Shown: positions 9,076-18,021 of the stretch, in pieces
How positions within the stretch are numbered: position 1 is the stretch's first letter
How the letters are laid out: each line of letters opens with the position of its first letter
NCBI GenBank assembly: GCA_031410915.1
Contig: JANNZY010000037.1
Span: forward strand, 1 to 64,000
DNA: 64,000 bases
Source of the DNA: WLMZ01 sp031410915
GTDB taxonomy: Bacteria > Actinomycetota > Acidimicrobiia > Acidimicrobiales > Ilumatobacteraceae
Direction: 5' to 3'
Translations under genes and position numbers: made by a program
Notes under the pieces: generated by a model
The model's input: the letters and a program-made list of their open reading frames with translations, nothing else
Told to the model about the DNA's origin: nothing
The model's database searches: none

Positions 9076-9287
9076 CGATCGAAATTCAGGAAATGGATCG
9101 TGTCGAATGTGTTGTCCGGCGATCGTTCCGGCTTGGTGCCATCACCAGGGAGAATCTCTGCAAATTCCCTCTGGATATTGATTGATGCATCCCCTATGTT
9201 GCGAGACGTCATCGCAGTGGGGTCTGCGCTGACGATGTTGCGAACCCGCAACACCGGGAACAGAGACGCAGAAGGACTGGGGCGATC
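9076..9287 (+). promoter_or_regulatory. whiB upstream region, less GC-rich than its surroundings, with hairpin
   Basis: No gene is seen in this stretch. It is visibly richer in A+T than the neighbours, as promoter regions often are. A TATGTT at 9195-9200 is a possible -10, with a weak -35. The element ATGTTGCGA occurs twice (about 9196 and 9235), and the second copy is part of a perfect hairpin, GTTGCG-AACC-CGCAAC (9237-9252), in what would be the whiB leader. AGAAGGA ahead of the GTG is the ribosome binding site, so whiB has a real leader, unlike many genes here. Confidence 0.4.
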
Positions 9288-9527
9288 GTGTCACCCAAAG
9301 CAATTGTCTGGCGGGAGCTGGGAGCCTGTCGGGGACTCGATCCGGGGATGTTCTATCCGGACGAGGAAGACGAAGCGCACGCGGCCAAGGCCGTGTGTGA
9401 CCAGTGTGGAGTACGCATCGCGTGCCTCGAGCACGCACTTGCGTCACGGGAGAAGCAAGGCGTCTGGGGTGGCGCGACCGAGCGTGAGCGTCGTCGCATC
9501 ATCCGCCAACGCCGCCGTTCTGCCTGA
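9288..9527 (+). CDS. WhiB-family Fe-S transcriptional regulator
   Basis: 79 residues from the GTG at 9288, preceded by AGAAGGA. The four cluster-binding cysteines are Cys14, Cys37, Cys40 and Cys46 (pattern C...CxxCxxxxxC), followed by the family turn GVWGG (58-62) and a basic C-terminal tail (ERERRRIIRQRRRSA) for DNA contact. Wbl proteins bind a 4Fe-4S cluster, associate with the principal sigma factor and sense nitric oxide or redox state. They are restricted to Actinobacteria, which supports the taxonomic reading. It is a single gene; trpD follows after 30 bases with its own leaderless-type promoter. Which Wbl subfamily it belongs to I cannot say; the short length is WhiB1/WhiB2-like. Confidence 0.95.
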   Translation: MSPKAIVWRELGACRGLDPGMFYPDEEDEAHAAKAVCDQCGVRIACLEHALASREKQGVWGGATERERRRIIRQRRRSA

Positions 9528-9544
9528 CGATCACACCTGTCGCT

Positions 9545-9550
9545 TAGCCT
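9545..9550 (+). promoter_or_regulatory. -10 element of trpD, probable leaderless promoter
   Basis: TAGCCT ends 7 bases before the GTG start of trpD, and no ribosome binding site fits between them. Confidence 0.5.
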
Positions 9551-9557
9551 GGCCGCC

Positions 9558-10613
9558 GTGACCCATTTCGATGATCTCGGCGGTTGGCCCGCGCTGTTGA
9601 CACAACTGCTCGACGGTCACGACCTGTCTGCCGCCAGCGCGCGCGAGGCGATGGCCACCATCCTCTCCGGCGACGCCACGCCGGCCCAGCTGATCGGCTT
9701 CGTGGTCGCATTGCGGGCCAAGGGCGAGACGGGCGAGGAGCTGTCCGGGCTGCTCGACGCGGTCTTGGACGCCGCGACGCTCGTACCGCTCGACGACGAC
9801 CTGCGCGCCCGCGCGGTCGACATCGTCGGTACCGGCGGCGATCGCAGCCACTCGATCAACGTGTCGACGATGGCAGCCATCGTCGTTGCCGGAGCCGGTG
9901 TGCCGGTCTGCAAGCACGGCGCGCGAGGCGCCTCGTCACTGTGTGGCACGGCCGACGTCTTGGAGGCGCTCGGCGTCGCGATCGAGCTGACACCCGAGGG
10001 CGTGCGGCAGTGTGTCGAGCAAGCGGGCATCGGCTTCTGCTTCGCGCCGAAGTTCCATCCCGCGTTCCGTTTCGCCGGCCCTTCACGCCGCGAGATCGGT
10101 ATCCCCACGGTGTTCAACCTGCTCGGTCCGATGGCCAACCCGGGCCGGGTCAAGCGCCAGCTGATCGGTGTGGCCAACCCGGCCGTCGCCGAACGGATGC
10201 TGGCGTCGCTGCGCATCCACGGATCGACCAAGGCCTGGATCGTGCACGGTAACGGACTCGACGAGCTGACCACGACGGGACCGTCGACGGTGCTCGCGTT
10301 GCACGACGACGAGGTCACACGGTTCGAGGTGGATCCGGTGTCGCTCGGTCTGTCGCCGGCGATCAGCGACGAGCTCACCGGCGGCGACCCAGCGCACAAC
10401 GCCGACGTCGTGCGCAGGGTGATGGCCGGCGACCATGGGGCGCATCGCAACATCGTGGTGCTCAATGCTGCGGCGGGCCTGGTCGTGGCCGGCGTGGCCA
10501 GCGAACTCGAGCACGGGCTGGCGTTGGCCGAGCACTCGATCGACAGCGGCCAAGCTGCCACCACGTTGCAGGCGATGGTCGACGTTTCCCAGGCCGCCGC
10601 CCAGCTCGCATGA
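9558..10613 (+). CDS. trpD: Anthranilate phosphoribosyltransferase
   Basis: 351 residues, usual length, GTG start. It joins anthranilate to PRPP in tryptophan synthesis. The PRPP-binding VGTGGDRSHSINVSTMAA segment, the KHGARGASS segment (usually KHGNRAxSS) and the FNLLGPMANP region of the glycosyltransferase family 3 domain are all present, after the N-terminal helical domain. The stop codon overlaps the start of thrB (ATGA), so the two are translationally coupled even though they serve different amino acids. No other trp gene is in the window. Confidence 0.96.
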   Translation: MTHFDDLGGWPALLTQLLDGHDLSAASAREAMATILSGDATPAQLIGFVVALRAKGETGEELSGLLDAVLDAATLVPLDDDLRARAVDIVGTGGDRSHSINVSTMAAIVVAGAGVPVCKHGARGASSLCGTADVLEALGVAIELTPEGVRQCVEQAGIGFCFAPKFHPAFRFAGPSRREIGIPTVFNLLGPMANPGRVKRQLIGVANPAVAERMLASLRIHGSTKAWIVHGNGLDELTTTGPSTVLALHDDEVTRFEVDPVSLGLSPAISDELTGGDPAHNADVVRRVMAGDHGAHRNIVVLNAAAGLVVAGVASELEHGLALAEHSIDSGQAATTLQAMVDVSQAAAQLA

Positions 10614-11458
10614 TCGCCCGCGTCCCGGCCACGTCGGCCAACCTCGGGCCCGGTTTCGATTGCCTGGGCGTGGCCGTCACGTTGTGGGCCGAAGTCGGCC
10701 TGTGCGATCCGGAACAGCCCGGCGAGCATCCCGACGGCACCCACCTCGCCGACGATCACCACTTGGCGACGGTGGCCTTCCGGCGACTCGGCGGCAACGG
10801 CTCGCTGTGGGTGCGATCGCCGATTCCCATGGGCCGTGGTCTCGGCTACAGCGCCGCCGTGCGTCTCGGTGGCCTGCTCCTGGCCGTGGCGCAACGCGCC
10901 GGCACCGGTGCCAACGCCGACGTCGTCGCCGACCACGGCGACGAGGTCCTGGCCGAGGCGACGGCGCTCGAGGGCCATGGTGACAACGCCGCGCCGGCTC
11001 TCCTGGGCGGCGTGGTCGCGACCAGCGGCGGACGTTCGGTGCGAGTACCGCTGCAGATGGACCCGGCGATCGTGGTCTGGGTGCCGTCGTTCACGACCCG
11101 CACCGACCAGAGCCGGTCCCGACTGGGGTCGACCGTGTCGCTGGCCGACGCAGTCTTCAACATCGGCCACACAGCGCTGCTCGTCGCTGCGCTGGCGAGC
11201 GGCGACGTCGACGCATTGCGCCACGCCGTCGACGACCGCCTGCATCAGCCAACGCGGTTCCTGGCCGCGCCAGCGTCGGCGGCCGCACACCAGGCCGCGC
11301 TCGCCGCCGGCGCATGGTGCGCGTGGCTGAGCGGGTCGGGCCCGACCGTGGCCGCGATGTGCGCGCCGGACCAGGCCGAAGCATTGGCCGCGGCACTGCC
11401 CGACGACGGCCACACCAAGGTGTTGCGCATCGACCATGGCGGTGCCGCGATCGAGTGA
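10610..11458 (+). CDS. thrB: Homoserine kinase
   Basis: 282 residues, GHMP kinase family. It phosphorylates homoserine with ATP on the way to threonine. The N-terminal PATSANLGPGFDCLG segment is the classic ThrB start, the ATP-binding motif PMGRGLGYSAAV has Tyr where most members have Ser (GLGSSAA), and the C-terminal LSGSGPTVAAM motif is intact. The ATG overlaps the trpD stop by 4 bases, and the gene is convergent with the exonuclease gene 6 bases away. No hom or thrC is adjacent in the window. Confidence 0.94.
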   Translation: MIARVPATSANLGPGFDCLGVAVTLWAEVGLCDPEQPGEHPDGTHLADDHHLATVAFRRLGGNGSLWVRSPIPMGRGLGYSAAVRLGGLLLAVAQRAGTGANADVVADHGDEVLAEATALEGHGDNAAPALLGGVVATSGGRSVRVPLQMDPAIVVWVPSFTTRTDQSRSRLGSTVSLADAVFNIGHTALLVAALASGDVDALRHAVDDRLHQPTRFLAAPASAAAHQAALAAGAWCAWLSGSGPTVAAMCAPDQAEALAAALPDDGHTKVLRIDHGGAAIE

Positions 11459-11464
11459 TGCCGG

Positions 11465-13114
11465 CTACGCAGCGCGTTTGCGCAGCGGTTCGAACGTCGG
11501 CAGTGGTGCTGCCGGCTGCGCCCACACCCCGGTGCAACGCAGGATCTGCACCCGATGGCTGTTCGCATCCAGGTAGCGGGCGATGCACAGCGTCTCGTCC
11601 ACACTGCGCCGGGGGAGCGGACGATCGAGCGGAGTCGCCTCCGGTGCCGACATCGCGAGGCCCATCGACAGCGTGCCGTCGATTCGCGCGTCGATCAGCC
11701 GGCCGTGGTCCAACTCGAACACGATGCCGCCGATCTGCAGATCGACCTGAGCCGCATGGCGGAGGTCCTCGATCATCCGCTGGCGTCGCATCGCGCCGGC
11801 GAGTGCCTGGGCCCGGTCGCGAACGGCCGCAGCCTCCTCGAATCGTTGCCCGCGGGCGAGCGCCAGCATCCTGTCGCGCAACGGCGCGAGCAGCGTGTCC
11901 GGATCGGTGGTCAGTCCGCGGCGCACCATCGCGACGAGGGTGTCGTAACGAGTGCGATCGCTGGTGCCCGAGCACGGACACTCGGCGACACCGAGTTGCG
12001 CCGGCGTGCACGGTGTGGCAGTCGACGAGGGCACGAAGTTGCGCCCGAGTCGGACGGTGCAGCGGCGAAGCGCCACGACCGACTGGATTGCCTCGATCAC
12101 CAGGTTCGCCATCGTCCTCGACGGCAAGGGCCCGAGGTGCAGCCCGACGGGCTTCGGGTCCTTCACGATCGCCAGACGGGGCCACGACTCGTCTTCGGTC
12201 AGGCGCACGTAGCAGTACTTCTCCGAAGTCGTGCCCTGGCGGTTGTACCGCGGCGACAGCTGTTGGATGTAGCGCAACTCCAGGACGCCGGCACTGAGCG
12301 GATCGGGTGTGTCGACATGGCTGATTCGCTGCGCCTCGCGCAGCATCGGCCCGATCTTGCGACGGTCGTCGGATCCGAAGTAGCTGCGCACCCGGGCGCG
12401 CAGGTTCGTGGCCTTGCCGACGTAGAGCACCTCACCGCGCGCGTCGTGGAACAGGTAGACACCCGCGGTGCGGGGGAGCTGGTTCGTCAGCTTCAGCTTG
12501 GCCACCTGTGGGTGGCCGCCGATCTTGGGCAGCGCGGCCAGATCGTCGAGGCCGAGCACGCCGAACGCGGCCGCCCGTTCCAGCATCAGATGCAGCAGGT
12601 CGGCCGTGGCCAGCGCATCGTCGAGGGCGCGGTGGGTCGGCTTGTGATCCAGCCGGAACCGTGTCGCCAGTGTGGCGAGGCGACAGTCGGGCACTTCGTC
12701 GCGCACCAGGCGACGGGCCAGTCCGAGCGTGTCGATGACGACGTTGGACAGCACCGGCCGCTTCGCCCGGGTGAGCGCGGCGTTGAGGAACGACACGTCG
12801 AAGCGCACGTTGTGCCCCACGATCACCGAGTCGCGGCAGAACTCGAGCAGTGATGGGAGGACGTACTCGATGCGCGGTGCGGGCATGACCATCGCGTCGG
12901 AGATGCCGGTGAGGATCGTGATCTGCGGGGGGATCGCCTTGCCCGGGTTGACGAGCGTCTGAAACGTGCCGAGGCACTCGCCGCCGCGCACCTTGATCGC
13001 CCCGATCTCGGTGATCAAGTCGCCGTTGCGATCGCCGCCGGTGGTCTCCAGGTCGATCACACAGAACGTCACGTCGCACAGGGGCATGCCGAGATCGTCG
13101 AACGTACGTTGCAT
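11465..13114 (-). CDS. DEDDh 3'-5' exonuclease fused to a GIY-YIG (UvrC N-terminal-like) nuclease
   Basis: 549 residues. Residues about 15-180 are a DnaQ/epsilon-type exonuclease with all motifs: DLETTG (Exo I), HNVRFDVSFLN (Exo II) and HRALDDALATAD (Exo III, DEDDh type). From about 205 a GIY-YIG domain starts (GVYLFHDARGEVLYVGKATNLRARV), followed by the UvrC-like linker region that ends before the UvrB-binding and RNase-H-like endonuclease parts of real UvrC. This fusion is known in Actinobacteria, for example mycobacterial Rv2191-type proteins. A role in DNA repair or processing of damaged ends is likely but not shown by the sequence. It is convergent with thrB and divergent from the NYN gene. 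Confidence 0.9.
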   Translation of the reverse strand: MQRTFDDLGMPLCDVTFCVIDLETTGGDRNGDLITEIGAIKVRGGECLGTFQTLVNPGKAIPPQITILTGISDAMVMPAPRIEYVLPSLLEFCRDSVIVGHNVRFDVSFLNAALTRAKRPVLSNVVIDTLGLARRLVRDEVPDCRLATLATRFRLDHKPTHRALDDALATADLLHLMLERAAAFGVLGLDDLAALPKIGGHPQVAKLKLTNQLPRTAGVYLFHDARGEVLYVGKATNLRARVRSYFGSDDRRKIGPMLREAQRISHVDTPDPLSAGVLELRYIQQLSPRYNRQGTTSEKYCYVRLTEDESWPRLAIVKDPKPVGLHLGPLPSRTMANLVIEAIQSVVALRRCTVRLGRNFVPSSTATPCTPAQLGVAECPCSGTSDRTRYDTLVAMVRRGLTTDPDTLLAPLRDRMLALARGQRFEEAAAVRDRAQALAGAMRRQRMIEDLRHAAQVDLQIGGIVFELDHGRLIDARIDGTLSMGLAMSAPEATPLDRPLPRRSVDETLCIARYLDANSHRVQILRCTGVWAQPAAPLPTFEPLRKRAA

Positions 13115-13178
13115 CCGTCACAGAGGACCACGAACACTCGTTCGCTGTCAAGCTGGCGGCCGACGAGCCACCGATACC

Positions 13179-14549
13179 ATGGCGAACGTGGACGGCGAAG
13201 TGCACATCGAGACCCCGATCGCGACCGACGTCGCGGCTGTGCCCGATCCCGCGCTCCGGTCCGCGTTGGAGTTCGCCGTCGGCATCGCCAGCGAGGGCCA
13301 GAAGCTGCGCCCGCCGCTTGCCTTCCCGGCCGGCCTGAAGCCGTTGTTCCGGATGCAACGACTCGATCGGCCTGCGTTGCGCACTGCTCGGCGCGTCCTC
13401 GTGTCGGATTCGTCGTTCCGCGAGCGGCTGGCCAGCGTCGCGACGCCGGACCTCGTCGACGAGGTCGGCATCATCTGGTTGCAGCGCCCGGACGGGTGGC
13501 AGCAACGACTCGCCACCTTGATGGCCGAGTTTCGCGATGCGGCCGAGGAGGCAACGGCGGAAGCCGCCGTCCGCAAGGCCGAGCGCCGCCGTGAGGCGGC
13601 CGAACTCGCTGCCGCGAGGGCCCACGCCGAGTTGCTCGGCCAGCACGACAGCATCGCCCGCGAGCAACTGCGCCGCGAGCGGGCCGAAGAGACGGCGGCC
13701 AGCGCGCAGTCCGAGATCACCGGGTTGCGCAGCGAAACAGGTCGGTTGCGGCGCGACGTCGAGAACCTCACCAACCGTCTCGCCGCTGAGTCTGCCCGCG
13801 CCGAGCGTGCCGAGTCGGCGGTCGCCGAGCTGACCGAGAAGGTACGCATCGCCGAGACGATGCGCGACGAGGCGTTGGCCAGCCGGGTGGCACCGGTCGT
13901 GATCGCGGCGGATGGTCCAGGCTTCGCCGAGCAGACGAACCGCGAGGCCGCGCGTGCCCTGCAGAGCGCGGCCGCTGCGACACGCGAGCTGGCCCAGGCG
14001 CTGGCCACGGCCAGCGAGGCGCTCGCCACCGGACCCCAGCAGACCGCGCCCCGCCCGCATCGCCCACCGCGTGACCGTCACGCCCGCCGCAAGCCGATCC
14101 CCATCCCGGGAGGTGTCTACGGCGACTCCGTCGCGGCCACCTTGCACCTGTTGCGCACACCGAACGCCGCAGTGATCGTCGACGGCTACAACGTCGCCAA
14201 GCTCGCCTGGCCGCATCTCGAGCTCGCCGACCAGCGCGAGTGCTGCATCGATCTGCTCGAAGACGTCGTGCGCCGTCATGGCACCGAGATCCACGTCGTG
14301 TTCGACGGCGCCGACGTGACCGGCGCGTCCGCCGGCCGGCGTCGGCTGGTGCGGGTGCAGTACTCGCCCTTGGGCGTCATCGCCGACGACGTGATCCGCG
14401 CCGAGGTTGCCGCGATGCCGGCGCAGACTCCGGTCGTGGTGGTCACCAACGATCAGGCGATCGTCAACGACGTGCGCGCCGCGGGGGCAAACGTGGTTGC
14501 GTCCGATGCTTTGCTGGCTGCGGCCGGGCGACGCTCCGACACGGCCTGA
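13179..14549 (+). CDS. NYN/PIN-like RNase-domain protein with long coiled coil
   Basis: 456 residues from the ATG at 13179. The C-terminal domain (about 325-450) is a YacP/NYN-type PIN-like nuclease: AVIVDGYNVAKLAWP, VVFDGADVTG and VVVVTNDQAIVNDV carry the conserved acidic residues. The middle (about 110-260) is a long Ala/Glu/Arg-rich heptad-like coiled coil. The N-terminal region (about 20-110) is of the type found with actinobacterial NYN proteins. The role is probably RNA cleavage. TACCAT (13175-13180) lies 7 bases before an in-frame GTG at 13188, so a leaderless start at 13188, three codons later, is a serious alternative to the ATG. Confidence 0.8.
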   Translation: MANVDGEVHIETPIATDVAAVPDPALRSALEFAVGIASEGQKLRPPLAFPAGLKPLFRMQRLDRPALRTARRVLVSDSSFRERLASVATPDLVDEVGIIWLQRPDGWQQRLATLMAEFRDAAEEATAEAAVRKAERRREAAELAAARAHAELLGQHDSIAREQLRRERAEETAASAQSEITGLRSETGRLRRDVENLTNRLAAESARAERAESAVAELTEKVRIAETMRDEALASRVAPVVIAADGPGFAEQTNREAARALQSAAAATRELAQALATASEALATGPQQTAPRPHRPPRDRHARRKPIPIPGGVYGDSVAATLHLLRTPNAAVIVDGYNVAKLAWPHLELADQRECCIDLLEDVVRRHGTEIHVVFDGADVTGASAGRRRLVRVQYSPLGVIADDVIRAEVAAMPAQTPVVVVTNDQAIVNDVRAAGANVVASDALLAAAGRRSDTA

Positions 14550-14579
14550 AGCCGATTCGGCCTCGGTCTCGCCGAGCGG

Positions 14580-15320
14580 CTACCGCGCCAGGTACCCGCC
14601 GTCGATGACCAGTTTGGTGCCGGTCATGAACACGGCGTCGTCACTGGCGAGGAACGCCACAGCGCCCGAGATCTCGCTGACGTGGGCACGGCGCCCGAGC
14701 GGGGTCAGCGGCACGACACCGCCTTCGGGCTCGTTCTCGTTCATGGGCGTGCTGACACCGCCGGGACAGATCGTGTTGACCCGGATCTTGTCGGCGGCCA
14801 GTTCCAGCGCGGCGGTCTTGGTCATCGCCAGGATCGCCCCCTTGCTGGCGCAATACGCGATGTAGCCCTCCGAGCCGGTGACGCCGAAGATGGACGCGAC
14901 GTTGATGATCGAGCCGCCGCCCGTCTCGCGCATCAAGGGCACGGCGGCCTGCATGCCGAGCAGCGGGCCCGTGGCGTTGACGGCCATCAACTGGTTCCAG
15001 TCGGCGAGCGGCTCCTCGGTCAACGGGTTGACGTGGATGATGCCCGCGTTGTTGACGAGGACGTCCAGGCGCCCGTGCGCAGTTCGGGCGCTGTCCACCG
15101 CCGCAGCCCAATCTGGCGGCGACGTGACGTCGAGATGGCGGTACACGACGTCGAGACCCATGCCGCGCAGACGCGCCGCGGTCGCCTCGCCCTCGGCATC
15201 GAGCACGTCGCCGGCGATGACCGAGGCACCCTCGGAGCCGAATCGCTCGGCATGCGACGCGCCCTGGCCGCGCGAGCCGCCGGAGATGATGACGACGCGG
15301 CCGGCGAAGCGCCCGGTCAC
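14580..15320 (-). CDS. Short-chain dehydrogenase/reductase
   Basis: 246 residues from a GTG at 15320 that overlaps the stop of the upstream monooxygenase (GTGA). It is a classical SDR: nucleotide motif SGGSRGQG near residue 14, NNAG near 90, catalytic Ser, then Tyr and Lys in the YxxxK of YCASK, and the C-terminal LVIDGGYLAR. It uses NAD(P)H to oxidise or reduce an alcohol or ketone, with an unknown substrate. Coupling with a flavin monooxygenase suggests that both act on one substrate, for example an alcohol-to-ketone step before Baeyer-Villiger oxidation. That is inference. Confidence 0.9.
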   Translation of the reverse strand: MTGRFAGRVVIISGGSRGQGASHAERFGSEGASVIAGDVLDAEGEATAARLRGMGLDVVYRHLDVTSPPDWAAAVDSARTAHGRLDVLVNNAGIIHVNPLTEEPLADWNQLMAVNATGPLLGMQAAVPLMRETGGGSIINVASIFGVTGSEGYIAYCASKGAILAMTKTAALELAADKIRVNTICPGGVSTPMNENEPEGGVVPLTPLGRRAHVSEISGAVAFLASDDAVFMTGTKLVIDGGYLAR

Positions 15321-16612
15321 GATCCGCTCCCGACGTTCACCATCGCGGCCGATCGTTCCAGCGCGTCCAGTGTCTTGCCCGCTCGTTCCATCTGACGCAT
15401 CCAGATCTTGCGAATGATGTCGATCCGGGTGTCGGGTGTGTCGAGCTTGGCGAAGCGGGCGGCCATCCCCGACCGGCGATCTTTGGGCAGTCGAAGCATC
15501 CGGGCCACCAGCGCAGCCTGCAGCGAGTACACCGGCAGTTGTGGCCCACGCGGCGCAGCGAGCCCGATGAAGAACAGGTTCTCCGCGCCGACCGGCAACG
15601 TGAGACCTGCGGTGCGAACAGGAACTCCGTCTTTCCACCGCAGCAGTGACGGATCGAGGAACGGGAGCGTCACCTTGAACCCCGTGGCCCACAGGATCGT
15701 GTCGAACTCGCCACTCGTGCCGTCGGTGAAGTGCACGGTCTTGCCCGCGAAGCTCGACACGCCGGGCACGACGGTGATGCGGCCGTGGTGGATCCAGTAC
15801 AGCAGCAGGTTGTTGACCACTGGTGGCTGCTTGTTCAGGTTGCGTGTCTTCGGCTGGGGCAGGCCGCGGTAAGCCGACGTCGGTCCGACGACAACGTCGA
15901 CGAGCACCCGTGAGACACGCTCGTTCAACGCCAGTGGCAGTTTGGCCAGCCAGCCGATCTCGGCGCGTGGCTTGCCGAAGATGGCCTTCGGTTGGAACAT
16001 CTGGCCGCGCCGAACCGAGATCGACGACTCGAGGCGCGCGTTGGCGACATCGACGGCCAGGTCGCAACCGGAGTTGCCCGAACCAATGGTCAACACTCGC
16101 GTACCGTCGATGTCGTCGATGTTGCGGTAATCGGCGGAGTGCATTTGCTTGCCGGTGAACTCGCCCGGGTACGTCGGACGGTTCGGGTCCCACAGGTGCC
16201 CGTTGCAGACGAACACACCCGCGTAGTTGCGGGTCATGCCGTCCGAGCTCTCGACCGTCCAGCCATCACTGCCATCGCGCCCTCGCGGTCGCACAGCGGT
16301 GACGCCGACGCAGAATTGCACGTGGTCGCGCAAGGCGCGGTTGTCGGCGAAGGATTCCAGATAGGCACGCATCTGGTCGCGGCTCGGGTAGGTGGGGTAG
16401 TGCTCGGGCATCGGGTGCCCCGCGAAACCGCTGATCCTGCGTGACGTGATCAGGTGCAACGACTCGTAGTCGGTGTGCCAGTGGCCGCCGACCTGTTGCG
16501 ACCGCTCGAAGCAGTCGAAGGCGATGCCGTTGTCCAGCAGGACGGCCAGCGTGGCCAGGCCGGCAGCACCGGCACCGATCACGCAGTATCGGTCAGGGTC
16601 GTGTTCGCTCAC
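15317..16612 (-). CDS. Flavin-containing monooxygenase
   Basis: 431 residues from a GTG at 16612. The longer open frame upstream is not family sequence. The FAD motif VIGAGAAGLAT is at the N-terminus, and the NADPH motif TIGSGNSGCDLA is in the middle. Between them lies the FMO fingerprint FTGKQMHSADY (F-x-G-x-x-x-H-x-x-x-Y), and ILWATGFK is the usual third motif. It inserts one oxygen from O2 into a nucleophilic N, S or carbonyl substrate. It is coupled to the SDR by a GTGA overlap. No clear ribosome binding site precedes the GTG, and GACATT 6 bases before it is a possible leaderless -10. Confidence 0.9.
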   Translation of the reverse strand: MSEHDPDRYCVIGAGAAGLATLAVLLDNGIAFDCFERSQQVGGHWHTDYESLHLITSRRISGFAGHPMPEHYPTYPSRDQMRAYLESFADNRALRDHVQFCVGVTAVRPRGRDGSDGWTVESSDGMTRNYAGVFVCNGHLWDPNRPTYPGEFTGKQMHSADYRNIDDIDGTRVLTIGSGNSGCDLAVDVANARLESSISVRRGQMFQPKAIFGKPRAEIGWLAKLPLALNERVSRVLVDVVVGPTSAYRGLPQPKTRNLNKQPPVVNNLLLYWIHHGRITVVPGVSSFAGKTVHFTDGTSGEFDTILWATGFKVTLPFLDPSLLRWKDGVPVRTAGLTLPVGAENLFFIGLAAPRGPQLPVYSLQAALVARMLRLPKDRRSGMAARFAKLDTPDTRIDIIRKIWMRQMERAGKTLDALERSAAMVNVGSGS

Positions 16613-16724
16613 GCCAACAATGTCGCTGACCCAGCCCGTCGCTGTCCAGCGAGATGCCGGAGGATCCTTGTCACACCCTTCATGCAGGGTGGTCGTCGGG
16701 CAATTGATCACTGGAGGACACACT

Positions 16725-16925
16725 GTGAAGAGCATCATCATCGACTGCGAATCGTGCGTCATGCGGGCATCGTCGGCGTGCGACGACTGCGTCGTGACGT
16801 TCATGTACGAGGGGCCACGTACCGATGCTGTGGTGCTGGACCTGGCCGAGCAGCGCGCGGTGCGCTGGTTTGCGGAGGCCGGTTTGGTGCCTACGCTTCG
16901 CCACCGTGCACAAGAGAGCGCCTGA
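16725..16925 (+). CDS. Small protein with two CxxC pairs, unknown function
   Basis: 66 residues from a GTG at 16725, preceded by GGAGG at good spacing, which makes translation credible. Cys8-x-x-Cys11 and Cys19-x-x-Cys22 form two pairs in the first 22 residues, suitable for one zinc or Fe-S site, followed by a short acidic and helical part. The 3' end overlaps the queG start by 20 bases, so the two are cotranscribed. I recognise the type as a small conserved actinobacterial protein but know of no function. A link to the Fe-S enzyme QueG is possible from position only. Confidence 0.65.
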   Translation: MKSIIIDCESCVMRASSACDDCVVTFMYEGPRTDAVVLDLAEQRAVRWFAEAGLVPTLRHRAQESA

Positions 16926-18021
16926 GCCAGTCGATGCAGCGTACGTGGCGTCACTTGTCGCGCTCGGCCGCCGGCACGGGCTGGACCAGATCGGCATCGC
17001 CCCGGCCACGGTCATGGTTCGGGCGCGCCATGCACTGGTCACTCGCAAAGCCGCGGGCCTGCACGACACGATGGCGTTCACGTACCGAAACCCCGATCGC
17101 TCCACCGATCCGTCGCGGGCAGTGGCCGGGGCGCAGGCCGTGCTGGTGGGCGCGCGCAGCTATGCGATGGAGCCACCGCCCCGCCCCGACGGTCCGTGCG
17201 GATCGGTCGCCCGGTACGCGTGGGTCGACCACTACCGGCCGCTGCGCGAGGCACTGGCCGTGCTCGTCCACCGGCTCCGGGCCGATGGCTATCGCGCGGT
17301 CGCGTTCGCCGACGACAACTCGATGGTCGACCGCGAGGCTGCCCACCTCGCCGGCATCGGCTGGTACGGCAAGAACGCCAACGTGCTCGTGCCCGGCGCC
17401 GGGAGCTTCTTCGTGCTCGGCTCGGTTGTCACCACCGCGCCGCTCCCGCCCGCCGATGCGCCACTGGCCGACGGGTGTGGGTCGTGTCGGCGCTGTCTGG
17501 ACGGGTGCCCGACCGCCGCCATCGTCGCGCCCGGCGTGGTCGATGCCGGCCGCTGCTTGGCGTGGCTGCTGCAACGGCCGGGGGTGTTCCCGCGCCAGTT
17601 CCGGTCGGCGCTGGGCGACCGGGTGTACGGCTGCGACGATTGCCAGACCGTCTGCCCGCCCACCGTTCGTTTCGAACGAACCGCTTCTCGGCCGGTCGAC
17701 ACGAGCGCACAGGCATGGGTGTCGCTCGTCGCGATGCTGCGGTCGTCGGACGAACAGTTGCTCGCCGACTTCGGCCGCTGGTACCTCGCCGACCGAGATC
17801 CCATGTGGTTACGCCGCAACGCGCTCATTGCATTGGGCAACTCCGCAGCCGGCACGGACCCTGAGGTCGTGGCCGTTGTGCGCGACTACGTCGGCCACGC
17901 CGAGCCCATGCTGCGCGCCCACGCGATCTGGGCCGCGCACACGCTTGGGCTCGGCGATCTCGTCCCGCTCCACGACGACCACCCTGTCGTGGCGGACGAG
18001 TTGGCGGCGCTCGCCGGATGA
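16906..18021 (+). CDS. queG: Epoxyqueuosine reductase
   Basis: 371 residues from a GTG at 16906 inside the end of the small cysteine gene. QueG reduces epoxyqueuosine to queuosine in tRNA using cobalamin and two 4Fe-4S clusters. The ferredoxin-like motifs are Cys191, 194, 197, 201 (CGSCRRCLDGCP) and Cys243, 246, 250 (CDDCQTVCP). The FADDNSMVDREAAHLAGIGWYGKN segment (broken here only by its length) is the conserved cobalamin-side region. The C-terminal HEAT-like part is short. No queA or tgt is in the window. It starts a chain of tightly overlapped genes reaching 20995. Confidence 0.93.
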   Translation: MHKRAPEPVDAAYVASLVALGRRHGLDQIGIAPATVMVRARHALVTRKAAGLHDTMAFTYRNPDRSTDPSRAVAGAQAVLVGARSYAMEPPPRPDGPCGSVARYAWVDHYRPLREALAVLVHRLRADGYRAVAFADDNSMVDREAAHLAGIGWYGKNANVLVPGAGSFFVLGSVVTTAPLPPADAPLADGCGSCRRCLDGCPTAAIVAPGVVDAGRCLAWLLQRPGVFPRQFRSALGDRVYGCDDCQTVCPPTVRFERTASRPVDTSAQAWVSLVAMLRSSDEQLLADFGRWYLADRDPMWLRRNALIALGNSAAGTDPEVVAVVRDYVGHAEPMLRAHAIWAAHTLGLGDLVPLHDDHPVVADELAALAG

